Positions 25,020 to 31,455 of a stretch of 33,867 nucleotides of DNA are shown here, piece after piece. This DNA is from Bacillota bacterium (lineage in GTDB: Bacteria > Bacillota_E > RBS10-35 > JAJYVN01). The notes beneath the pieces were generated by a model. The model was not told the DNA's origin and searched no databases. It saw only the letters and a program-made list of their open reading frames with translations. The DNA is taken from assembly GCA_021846605.1 (NCBI GenBank), contig JAJZWQ010000009.1, forward strand, positions 1 through 33,867, in the 5' to 3' direction. The position numbers were made by a program, and so were the translations under genes. Every line of letters begins with the position of its first letter. The stretch's first letter is position 1.

Positions 25020-26612
25020 ATGGGCAGGATGGCGTGGGCCTTCATCGTCCGCGTGGTGGCGGGGTTCGAGGTGGCGGTCGGTGGGATCGCCACGGGTGGC
25101 CTGCGTTCGGTACTGACGGTGCTGGGGGTCGCGATCGGCGTGGCCTCGGTGGTCAGCCTGCTGGCCGTCGGCCAAGGGGCGCGGTCGGCCGTCGCCGCGC
25201 AGTACCAGAGCCTGGGGACCAATGTGATCACGGTCCAGAGCCACAGCCTGCAGGTGCGGCTGACGGCAACCACGGCAAGCGGGCTGCAGCAGCAGATCCC
25301 GTTTGTGACTGCGGCCATGCCCGTGGTGGGCATCTCCGCCCCGGTGCGCTGGCGCGGGGCGGCCAGCGCGTCGGGCGGTGACACCACGATCCTGGGGGTC
25401 ACGCCGGAATTGCTGAGCATCCGCAAGGAGAAGGTTCTCGCGGGAGCCTTCCTGAGCCCGCTGGAGGAGAGCAACACCCTGAACGTGGCGGTGTTGGGCT
25501 ACACCGCGGCACAGAACATCTTCGGCGGCCTCGATCCGGTCGGGCAGGAGATCTTCGTCGGACAGGCACCCTTCCGCGTGATCGGCGTGCTCGCCTATCA
25601 GGGCGGCGCCAAGATCGGTAGTGGGCAGGTTGCGGCGCTCACACCCGGAACCGGCGGCAGTGGGACTTCCGGCACGGGGAGCGGGAGTTCTGGGAGTGGT
25701 GGATCCGGAAGTGGGTCGGGCAGCGGCTCGGGGTGCGGGTCCGGGAGCGGGTCCGGGAGCGGGTCGGGCAGTGGGTCGGGCAGTGGGTCCAGCGGCGGCC
25801 TGACGACCGGCGTGAGCGGTGGGTCGAGCGGGTCGAGCACCTCGTGTTCCCAGCAGACCGTGGCCGTCGGGTCCGGCATCGACAGCGCGGTCCTCATTCC
25901 GGAGTCCACGGCGGTGTGGCTGACGAACAGCACGGAGGTCAGCGCGATCTGGATGAAGGCTCGCAACCGCACGGATGTGGAGCCAGCCGTCCTGGAGGCC
26001 CAGCGCATTCTGCAGGATGAGTTCGGGTCGTCATCCGGCAACACCGCGCTGGCCGGCGGCGGGCCCATGGCGTTCCCCGGGGGTGGCTTCGTCGGCCCAG
26101 GCAAGTGCTTGGGCTGCATGGCCCCCAATCCCTCCGGAACACAGTTGGTGCTGCCGGGAGTGGGCTCGCAGGCCGTGACGGTCAGCAGCCTCAACAGCCT
26201 GGTCAAGCAGGCGGACGCGGCCAACCGCGTGCTGACGCTCATGCTGGCGGCGATCGCCGGGGTTTCCCTGCTGGTGGGCGGCATCGGCGTGATGAACATC
26301 ATGCTCGTCTCCGTCCGCGAGCGCACCGTCGAGATCGGCCTGCGCAAGGCGCTGGGCGCCTTCCAGGTCGACCTGCTCTATCAGTTTGTGCTGGAGGCGC
26401 TCCTGGTGTCTGTGCTGGGCGGGTTCTGCGGCTGGCTGGCGGGCTTCTTGGGCGTGCGCGCCCTCCAGCACCTGCACGTGGACGCCGTGCCGCTTCCCGG
26501 GGCGCTACTGATCGCCCTGGCCGCGGCGGCCGGCGTGGGGGTGCTGTTCGGGACCTACCCGGCCTACCTGGCATCGGAACTGCAACCAGTCGAGGCCCTG
26601 CGTCGCCAATGA
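25020..26612 (+). CDS. FtsX/MacB-type ABC exporter permease with Gly-Ser-rich insert
   Basis: This 530-residue permease of the MacB group has TM1 at about residues 28-50 (LTVLGVAIGVASVVSLLAVG). A large extracytoplasmic MacB-PCD domain follows. Three C-terminal helices come last, beginning LMLAAIAGVSLLVGGIGVMN and followed by the conserved VRERTVEIGLRKALGA cytoplasmic loop. LEALLVSVLGG and the final helix precede ELQPVEALR. Within the extracytoplasmic domain, residues about 211-276 are an almost pure Gly/Ser repeat. Four cysteines flank or follow it (GSGCGSG, STSCSQQ, KCLGC). The ATG lies 2 nt after the adaptor stop. Length exceeds the usual 400 or so for YknZ-like permeases because of the insert. 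Confidence 0.9.
   Translation: MGRMAWAFIVRVVAGFEVAVGGIATGGLRSVLTVLGVAIGVASVVSLLAVGQGARSAVAAQYQSLGTNVITVQSHSLQVRLTATTASGLQQQIPFVTAAMPVVGISAPVRWRGAASASGGDTTILGVTPELLSIRKEKVLAGAFLSPLEESNTLNVAVLGYTAAQNIFGGLDPVGQEIFVGQAPFRVIGVLAYQGGAKIGSGQVAALTPGTGGSGTSGTGSGSSGSGGSGSGSGSGSGCGSGSGSGSGSGSGSGSGSSGGLTTGVSGGSSGSSTSCSQQTVAVGSGIDSAVLIPESTAVWLTNSTEVSAIWMKARNRTDVEPAVLEAQRILQDEFGSSSGNTALAGGGPMAFPGGGFVGPGKCLGCMAPNPSGTQLVLPGVGSQAVTVSSLNSLVKQADAANRVLTLMLAAIAGVSLLVGGIGVMNIMLVSVRERTVEIGLRKALGAFQVDLLYQFVLEALLVSVLGGFCGWLAGFLGVRALQHLHVDAVPLPGALLIALAAAAGVGVLFGTYPAYLASELQPVEALRRQ
25650..25845 (+). repeat. Gly-Ser coding low-complexity repeat inside the permease gene
   Basis: Short imperfect units such as GGGTCGGGCAGT and GGGTCCGGGAGC repeat in frame, encoding SGSGSG-type sequence. 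The reading frame is kept throughout. The tract probably varies in length by slippage. Confidence 0.8.
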
Positions 26613-26613
26613 C

Positions 26614-26642
26614 TTGACGATCCTGGGCGGCGTTGCTATCGT
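26614..26642 (+). promoter_or_regulatory. Promoter of the riboswitch-thrC transcript
   Basis: TTGACG and TATCGT with a 17-nt spacer begin 1 nt after the permease stop codon. They place the start site about 20 nt before the riboswitch aptamer. Confidence 0.65.
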
Positions 26643-26668
26643 ACAGCCCAACAACTTCATCCGCGACA

Positions 26669-26779
26669 CTCTTATCCAGAGTGGTGGAGGGACTGGCCCG
26701 ATGAAGCCCGGCAACCGGCCGTGCCCATGGCGCGGCGCGGTGCCAACTCCGGCAGGCCTTGCGGCCTGAGAGATGAGAG
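26669..26779 (+). promoter_or_regulatory. SAM-I riboswitch (S-box leader)
   Basis: The conserved aptamer elements occur in order: CTCTTATCCAGAG, then GGTGGAGGGACTGGCCC. GATGAAGCCCGGCAACC, GGTGCCAACTCC and finally GAGAGATGAGAG follow. The 5' CTCTTATC and 3' GATGAGAG form the P1 stem. S-adenosylmethionine binding stabilises the aptamer and lets the downstream terminator form. It sits in the leader of threonine synthase and a sulfur-carrier gene, an uncommon target for this class. All core motifs match without a gap, so the call is firm. Confidence 0.96.
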
Positions 26780-26799
26780 GAAGTGGAGCCGACGGCGCC

Positions 26800-26829
26800 C
26801 CCCTTCCTCGTGCTCGGAAGGGGTTTTTT
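26800..26829 (+). terminator. Intrinsic terminator of the SAM riboswitch expression platform
   Basis: CCCCTTCC and GGAAGGGG form an 8-bp stem with an 8-nt loop, followed by six T residues. It begins 20 nt after the aptamer, the classic arrangement for SAM-dependent premature termination. Confidence 0.93.
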
Positions 26830-26872
26830 CTTCGGTCCCGCCATCGGCGGGGCCAGGAGGGAGGGGGCAGGG

Positions 26873-28108
26873 ATGGGTCCAGTGCGCGGACTGCGCTGCC
26901 GTGTGTGTGGCCAGAGGGTGCCGCTGGCCCCGATTCACGTCTGTGAGCAGTGTCTGGGGCCGCTGGAGGTCGAGTACGACTACGCGGCGATCCGGACGCT
27001 GGCGCGGCGGGACAACATCGAGCGGGGTCCACACTCCATGTGGCGGTACCGGATGCTCTTACCCCTGCCTTTGGACGCACCGATCGTGGATCTGGGCACG
27101 GGCTTCACGCCGTTGCTCCGCGCCGACAATCTGGGCCGGGCCCTGGGGCTGCGCAACCTGTATATCAAGAACGACGCCGTCAACCCGACGTACTCCTTCA
27201 AGGACCGCGTCGTAGGGGTCGCGGTGTCTGCGGCCATGGGCTTTGGCGCCCGCACGTTGGCCTGTGCCTCCACGGGCAACCTGGCGGCGTCCGTGGCCGC
27301 CCATGCGGCCAAGGCGGGCCTGGAGAGCTACGTCTTCATCCCGGCCGACCTCGAGCCGGCCAAGATCGTGAACACGGCCATCTACGGGACAAACCTGGTC
27401 GCGGTGCGCGGCGACTACGACAAGGTGAACCGCCTGTGCTCGGAGATCGCCGACATGCGCGGCTGGGCGTTCGTGAACATCAACCTCCGCCCCTTCTACA
27501 GCGAGGGCAGCAAGACGCTGGCCTACGAGACCGTCGAGCAGTTGGGCTGGCGGGCGCCGGATCATGTCGTCGTGCCGATCGCCGGCGGATCCGTGCTCAC
27601 CAAGATCGGTAAGGGTCTGGAGGAACTGCGCGCGTTGGGCATGATCCCCGCGGGCAGAACGCGGATCTCGGGCGCCCAGGCCACTGGATGCGCGCCGGTG
27701 AGCCGCGCGTTCCAGAGCGGCGCCGAGCGGGTTTCTCCCGTGCGGGCCAACACGATCGCCAAGTCCCTGGCCATCGGCAATCCGGCCGACGGGGACCTTG
27801 CCCTACGGACCATCCGGGAGAGCGGCGGCGCCGCCGAGATGGCCACCGACGCGGAGATCGTCGAGGGCATGCAACTGCTGGCGTCCACAGAGGGCATATT
27901 CACGGAGACGGCGGGTGGGGTGACGGTGTCCTGCGCGCGGAAGCTTGCCGCCGCCGGACGCATCGACCCGGACGAGACCGTCGTCCTCTACATTACCGGC
28001 AACGGGCTGAAGACCACGGATGCCGTGGCGGGGATCCTGCCCGCGGTGCGGGAGATCGACCCGACCCTGACGTCCTTCGAAAGCACGCTCTCCGGCGCGC
28101 TCGTCTAA
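26873..28108 (+). CDS. thrC: Threonine synthase-like PLP enzyme (with N-terminal zinc ribbon)
   Basis: ThrC converts O-phosphohomoserine to threonine. The 411-residue product opens with a zinc ribbon (Cys9, Cys12, Cys24, Cys27) seen in many bacterial and archaeal forms. The PLP lysine is Lys110 in NPTYSFKDRVV, followed by ACASTGNLAASVAAHAAKAGL. VPIAGGSVLTKIGKGLEEL and TEGIFTETAGGVTVSCARKLA also match. The ATG follows GGGAGGGGGCAGGG. The gene is controlled by a SAM-I riboswitch and followed by a ubiquitin-like sulfur carrier. Threonine synthases also sit beside such carriers in other bacteria. A role in sulfur amino acid synthesis from the same phosphohomoserine is possible but unproven. Confidence 0.88.
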   Translation: MGPVRGLRCRVCGQRVPLAPIHVCEQCLGPLEVEYDYAAIRTLARRDNIERGPHSMWRYRMLLPLPLDAPIVDLGTGFTPLLRADNLGRALGLRNLYIKNDAVNPTYSFKDRVVGVAVSAAMGFGARTLACASTGNLAASVAAHAAKAGLESYVFIPADLEPAKIVNTAIYGTNLVAVRGDYDKVNRLCSEIADMRGWAFVNINLRPFYSEGSKTLAYETVEQLGWRAPDHVVVPIAGGSVLTKIGKGLEELRALGMIPAGRTRISGAQATGCAPVSRAFQSGAERVSPVRANTIAKSLAIGNPADGDLALRTIRESGGAAEMATDAEIVEGMQLLASTEGIFTETAGGVTVSCARKLAAAGRIDPDETVVLYITGNGLKTTDAVAGILPAVREIDPTLTSFESTLSGALV

Positions 28109-28140
28109 CGGCGGTGCACCGGAAGGGAGGGGCATGGAAG

Positions 28141-28434
28141 TTGGCCAGTGAAGGAACCGTGCGCGTCCGGGTACCTGCGCCGTTGCGCACCCTGACGGGT
28201 GGCAAGGCGGAACTCGCCGTGCGGCCCGGCACCCTGCGGAGCATGATTGATGAACTGGAGCAGCAGTATCCGGGGTTCCGGGCGCGGCTATGCAAGGACG
28301 GCGGCGGGCTGAACGACTCGGTCAACTTCTTCGTCGACGAGGAGGATGTGCGCTTCCTCAACGGGATCGATACCCCGCTCACCGCCGGGGCCCGCGTCTC
28401 GATCCTGCCCGCGGTGGCGGGCGGCGCCCACTGA
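28141..28434 (+). CDS. Ubiquitin-like sulfur carrier protein (MoaD/ThiS/CysO family) with GG-Ala-His end
   Basis: This roughly 97-residue beta-grasp protein carries sulfur as a C-terminal glycine thiocarboxylate. It has VRVRVPAPLRTLTGGKAELAV and LDELEQQYPG-like IDELEQQYPGFRARL. NFFVDEEDVRFLNG and ARVSILPAVAGG, as in CysO-like members, complete it. The last residues are GGAH, so the Gly-Gly is followed by two extra residues. These would have to be removed by a peptidase before activation. The TTG start follows GGAAGGGAGGGG by 8 nt; a GTG six codons on is an alternative. It shares the riboswitch-controlled transcript of thrC. No E1-like activator or JAMM peptidase is in the window. Confidence 0.82.
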   Translation: MASEGTVRVRVPAPLRTLTGGKAELAVRPGTLRSMIDELEQQYPGFRARLCKDGGGLNDSVNFFVDEEDVRFLNGIDTPLTAGARVSILPAVAGGAH

Positions 28435-28460
28435 ACAGGGCGGCGACCCTGTGATATACT
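28431..28460 (+). promoter_or_regulatory. Promoter of smpB
   Basis: An extended -10 (TGATATACT) has a weak -35 CTGAAC 18 nt upstream, overlapping the sulfur-carrier stop. It lies about 30 nt before smpB and shares its extended -10 with the ssrA promoter. Confidence 0.55.
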
Positions 28461-28491
28461 GCCCCTTCGCCAGCGGAGGGGGAGAGACGGC

Positions 28492-28974
28492 ATGGCGCAC
28501 GTTCCGGCCGTCGGCAGGTCCGAAGAGCACCTCATCGCCGACAACCGGCGGGCGCACTACGACTACTTCGTCGACGACTGCGTGGAGGCGGGCCTGGTCC
28601 TGACCGGCACGGAGATCTGCTCCATCCGCGCCGGCCGGGTGCACCTGCGCGAGGCATATGCCCGGGTGGAGCACGGGGAGTGCCTCCTGCTGCAGATGCA
28701 CATCGGCGCCTACGACTTCGGCAACCGCTGGAATCATGACCCGACGCGACCGCGCAAGCTGTTGCTCCACCGGAACGAGATCGACGAGCTGTGGCGCTAC
28801 GCGCGCCAGGGCGGCCGCACGCTGATCCCGTTGCGGCTGTATCTCAAGCGCGGGCGTGCCAAGGTGGAGCTGGGGATGTGCCGGGGCAAGCATGACTACG
28901 ACAAGCGTGCCGTGCTGGCCGAGCGCGAGCGCGAGCGCGATGTGCAGCGGGCGCTTATGGACCGTGGCCGCTGA
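28492..28974 (+). CDS. smpB: SsrA-binding protein SmpB
   Basis: SmpB binds tmRNA and delivers it to stalled ribosomes for trans-translation. The 160-residue product has ADNRRAHYDYFVDDCVEAGL, LTGTEICSIRAGRVHLREAY and IGAYDFGNRWNHDPTRPRKL. PLRLYLKRGRAKVELGM and the tail GKHDYDKRAVLAERERERD close the match. Cysteines occupy a few positions (TEICS, GMCRG) that are usually Val or Ala. The ATG follows GCGGAGGGGGAGAG. It lies directly upstream of ssrA, its functional partner, an arrangement common in Bacillota and other groups. Confidence 0.97.
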   Translation: MAHVPAVGRSEEHLIADNRRAHYDYFVDDCVEAGLVLTGTEICSIRAGRVHLREAYARVEHGECLLLQMHIGAYDFGNRWNHDPTRPRKLLLHRNEIDELWRYARQGGRTLIPLRLYLKRGRAKVELGMCRGKHDYDKRAVLAERERERDVQRALMDRGR

Positions 28975-28987
28975 GGCGACCCCGATG

Positions 28988-28996
28988 TGGTATACT
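28988..28996 (+). promoter_or_regulatory. Extended -10 promoter of ssrA
   Basis: TGGTATACT (extended -10) ends 8 nt before the first tmRNA base. No good -35 box is present at 17 nt, which is typical of extended -10 promoters. Confidence 0.65.
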
Positions 28997-29004
28997 GCAC
29001 CCAC

Positions 29005-29359
29005 GGGGGTGCGTAGGTTCGACGTGGGTCGGGCCGGCAGGACTGGCAGGCCGAGCCGCACGATCTCGTAAATCTCGTGCAAGGCACTTACGTGCCGACA
29101 ACTCTCTTCCCGTAGCGGCCTAAGGGCAGCTACCGTCGCCCGGCCAACGCCCGCGTGGTCGGATACGGCGTCAACAAGTGGGCTTGATCCCGCACCGTCG
29201 GACGGTGCGTGTGGGATGACAAGATGCCGTCTGGCGCACCAGCGCCCCGCCCCCGGGGCCGACTGGTGGGCGATGACCACAATCGGGGGCTAAGCCTGTA
29301 GAGGGTACTGTGGGTTTACTCGCGGACGGGAGGGGCAGCTCCTCCCCACCTCCACCAGT
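29005..29359 (+). ncRNA. ssrA: Transfer-messenger RNA (tmRNA, SsrA)
   Basis: The RNA starts GGGGGTGCGTAGGTTCGACG, with the tmRNA D-loop-like start. It ends CACCTCCACCA, whose last base is at 29357. The 5' GGGGGTG pairs with the 3' CACCTCC to make the alanine-type acceptor stem. The tag frame reads GCC through TAA, encoding ADNSLPVAA. Length is about 353 nt, normal for one-piece tmRNA. The T-arm before the acceptor strand (GGAGG, loop GGCAGCT, CCTCC) lacks the usual TTCGA T-loop. smpB is immediately upstream and an intrinsic terminator follows. Identity is certain; the odd T-arm is treated as a finding. Confidence 0.95.
29094..29123 (+). other. tmRNA tag-peptide reading frame
   Basis: GCC GAC AAC TCT CTT CCC GTA GCG GCC TAA gives the tag Ala-Asp-Asn-Ser-Leu-Pro-Val-Ala-Ala. 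The AxN start and hydrophobic-Ala-Ala end are the expected degron. The penultimate block VAA replaces the common LAA. The resume codon is inferred to be the first GCC. Confidence 0.8.
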
Positions 29360-29386
29360 TTGAGCGTCGGCAACCGCGTCAAATGC

Positions 29387-29415
29387 AAAAAGGTCGCCAT
29401 TCTGGCGGCCTTTTT
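29387..29415 (+). terminator. Intrinsic terminator downstream of ssrA
   Basis: AAAAAGGTCGCC, a 5-nt loop and GGCGGCCTTTTT form a long stem with one T-G pair. The A-run and T-run flank it, so it can act in both directions. It begins about 30 nt after the tmRNA 3' end. Confidence 0.92.
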
Positions 29416-29528
29416 GCTGCCCTGTGACCAGCGTGTGACCAATCGCGGCCAGGCTGCGGGAGGTTCCGGCTGTGCGCAGGCTCCAGGACGCCGTCGTTGT
29501 TGCGGCCCTGAATCTGTCACCTCTCGGG

Positions 29529-29768
29529 GGCGTGTTTCAAAAACCGGTTGACGGTCGGACCTGCGGCTACGGCACCCGGGCACGGATCGCCGCTCGCTTG
29601 ATATGGACCAACACGTCCCAGCGAGATCCGAAGAGCACAATGGTGCGCTGTCCCTGCGAAAATCGCACAACCGACCGATGGCGGCTGAAACGACGGTAGG
29701 ACGGACGAAACGGTTTTAACGGGAACACCAGTGCGTCAACCGATTGGCCCGGCGATTTGAAACACGCC
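29529..29768. mobile_element. 240-bp non-autonomous inverted-repeat element (MITE-like) with 8-bp target duplication
   Basis: The element begins GGCGTGTTTCAAA and ends with its exact inverse TTTGAAACACGCC, a perfect 13-bp terminal inverted repeat. It is flanked on both sides by the same 8 bp, CTCTCGGG (29521-29528 and 29769-29776). A subterminal CGGTTGACG is also inverted at the two ends. The interior holds no convincing gene. Structure and size fit a MITE or a deletion derivative of an insertion sequence. Eight-bp duplications are made by several families (for example IS6, ISL3, IS256), so the parent family is not assigned. The intact duplication suggests a fairly recent insertion. Confidence 0.85.
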
Positions 29769-29858
29769 CTCTCGGGACGAGCCAAATCAAGGTCGACAAT
29801 GTGGTCCGCGTGCTGGCGTGTCGACCGCCTTTCTCGGTCTCGAATTGATCGGACGGTG

Positions 29859-30516
29859 GTGTGACCCGTAGGCGCGCCCGGCCGCCCGCGACCTGCCTGT
29901 GACTGTAGCAACCGCTTGCCCGATGCGTGCCGTCGCAGGCGGTTCCGGGGTCCCCTGTCTGCCGCAGTGGAGTGCTGCGCACCAGCCGCCGAACGAGGCG
30001 GTTCAGGAGGCCTCGGCGCCCGGGCGGGAGCTTTTCCACGACGTTGGCCGACCTGCTCACGCTCGTTTGGCTGTTGCGGGGACGCTCGGGAGGCCTCTCC
30101 GCGCCGCGCGCAAGCGCGTACGCCCCACCCGAAAGGCACTGCCGAAGGGCGGCGGACACGCGGGGAGGAGTCGGAGCCTCTCACAGTACTCCGTGTGCAG
30201 GAAAGCCGCACACAAGGGGAGGGGGAGGGGCGGATTCAGCGGCTCCAAGGACAGACCGGCTCCACGCAGAGGGAGGCAAGAGGTGTCACCAGAAGTGGAG
30301 CGCATCGGACGACTGGCCCAAACGGACCCGAATCTCCGCTTCACCGCACTGGCCCACCACCTCGACGAGGAATTCCTCCGGGAGACGTGGCAAGGGCTGA
30401 ACAAGCGGGGGGTGGCAGGAGTCGACGGCGCCAGCATGAGCGCCGACGCAGAGAACCTGGACGAGAACCTGAAGGACTTGGTGCAACGCCTGAAGGCCCG
30501 CGAAGCTCTTTGGCCG
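29859..30516 (+). mobile_element. Truncated group II intron, 5' part
   Basis: A possible intron start GTGTGAC (GUGYG consensus) is followed by about 420 nt of structured GC-rich sequence. This leads to the segment 30165-30225 (GGAGTCGGAG, CAGTACTCC, GGAAAGCCGCACAC, AAGGGGAGGG). That is the kind of sequence found just upstream of bacterial intron-encoded reverse transcriptases. The ORF for that protein starts in place but is cut after about 78 residues. Domains V and VI and the 3' end were not found. The right boundary given is where protein similarity stops. The 5' boundary is a motif guess only. Confidence 0.6.
30283..30516 (+). pseudogene. ltrA: Group II intron reverse transcriptase/maturase, N-terminal fragment
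   Basis: From a GTG behind GGGAGG, the frame encodes IGRLAQTDPNLRFTALAHHL, then EEFLRETWQGLNKRGVAGVDG and NLKDLVQRLKA. This matches RT domain 0 and the start of RT1 of LtrA-like proteins. After RLKAREALW the expected R-x-V-x-I-P-K motif does not appear in any frame, and the sequence becomes unrelated. The YADD catalytic, maturase and endonuclease domains are all missing, so it cannot be active. Confidence 0.8.
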
Positions 30517-31455
30517 GCAGATCGGTCGGAGCGCCCCGGCGCAGGTGGTGGCGGTGGTGACCCCCGAAAGAGCTGGCGGGGAAGTCGCGCGCCCCCTGCG
30601 GTTGGGGTTGTCCCCGCGGTGCATCGGCGGGCATTTTGGCGCGATGGCCGGATGGCACCACCCTCCACGCCGACCTGGCCCGTCCGTCCTGGTTGGCGAC
30701 CGAGCCGTTGCTGCTCATGGCGTGGGGGGACGCCCCAGCCGCGAGATCACCGGAGGCGGGGAACCGTGACGGCGGCACCAAGGCCAAGAAGTCCGCGGGT
30801 AGAGCGGCTCGTGAGCGAGACGGGCGTCTGGGCGGCGTCGTGACCCAGGTGGCTGTAGCGAGGGGGCACCCCCGATGAGCCTGGGGGCGACGAGGCGTTG
30901 GGCAGACACCCGCGAGTTGCGGGGTTATTCGCGCCGTTGGTGCGCAAGTCATCACGGTACGGGCTCTAAGACTGTTCACGTGGGTATCTGCCGCAGATGT
31001 CGAGCCCTCCGGAGAGGAACTGGTCCAGGGGCGCCACCGCCGCTTCTGGCGGAATTGGGCCGCCCTCGATGCGTTGCTCACGGTCGGTTATCGGGTCTTC
31101 GGACGGCAAGGCCAGGACGGGCAGATGGTGGCCAACGCAGGACTGTGGCCGCGCTCCGTCGGACGAAACGACCTCGGCATGGTCAGCACGGACCCGCGGC
31201 ACTTGCGCAAGGGGTATGGTTCGGCGGGCTCTCAAGAGTGGGTTGGATTCCGCGCGGATGGTCACATGCGGCACGGAGTTGTCCAACGGGAACAGCATTG
31301 GTATGGCAAGGAAGCTCGGCCTCAGGGACCTTGTGGCGGTCCGTCACATCACGGTGCCGCCTCCGTGACGGCGAGCGAGGACAGGGACACGGGCCCCGCG
31401 GCGCGAGCGGCAACAGTTTTCGCCCCATCGATCACGGGGGCCAGGAGGCATGGTG
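30517..31455. other. Unrecognised accessory stretch
   Basis: About 940 nt between the broken intron and the next gene. Several overlapping frames are open. One frame (about 30560-30878, + strand) reads more like protein than its neighbours, with ARWPDGTTLHADLARPSWL, but has no good ribosome site and no family I recognise. A frame over 31000-31380 (FWRNWAALDALLTVGYRVF) is similar in status. These are probably decayed mobile-element or cargo genes. I see no RNA gene here. Confidence 0.4.

Noticed and set aside
25650..25845. Short regular repeats resembling a CRISPR or VNTR array
   Set aside because: Units are 6-12 nt with no unique spacers, and the frame encodes Gly-Ser inside a permease. It is a coding low-complexity tract.
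29340..29360. Search for a second copy of the ssrA 3' end as attL/attR
   Set aside because: No repeat of the CACCTCCACCA end with flanking match was found elsewhere to the end of the window; a similar string near 1970 is inside hemA and is coincidental.
29567..29760. Minus-strand frame inside the 240-bp element as a transposase C terminus
   Set aside because: The basic sequence is only vaguely transposase-like, has no conserved motif and reads straight through the inverted repeat, so chance is more likely.
30560..30878. Possible small gene (ARWPDGTTLHADL...)
   Set aside because: The frame is open and reads somewhat protein-like, but there is no good start or ribosome site and no recognised family; GC-rich DNA gives many such frames.
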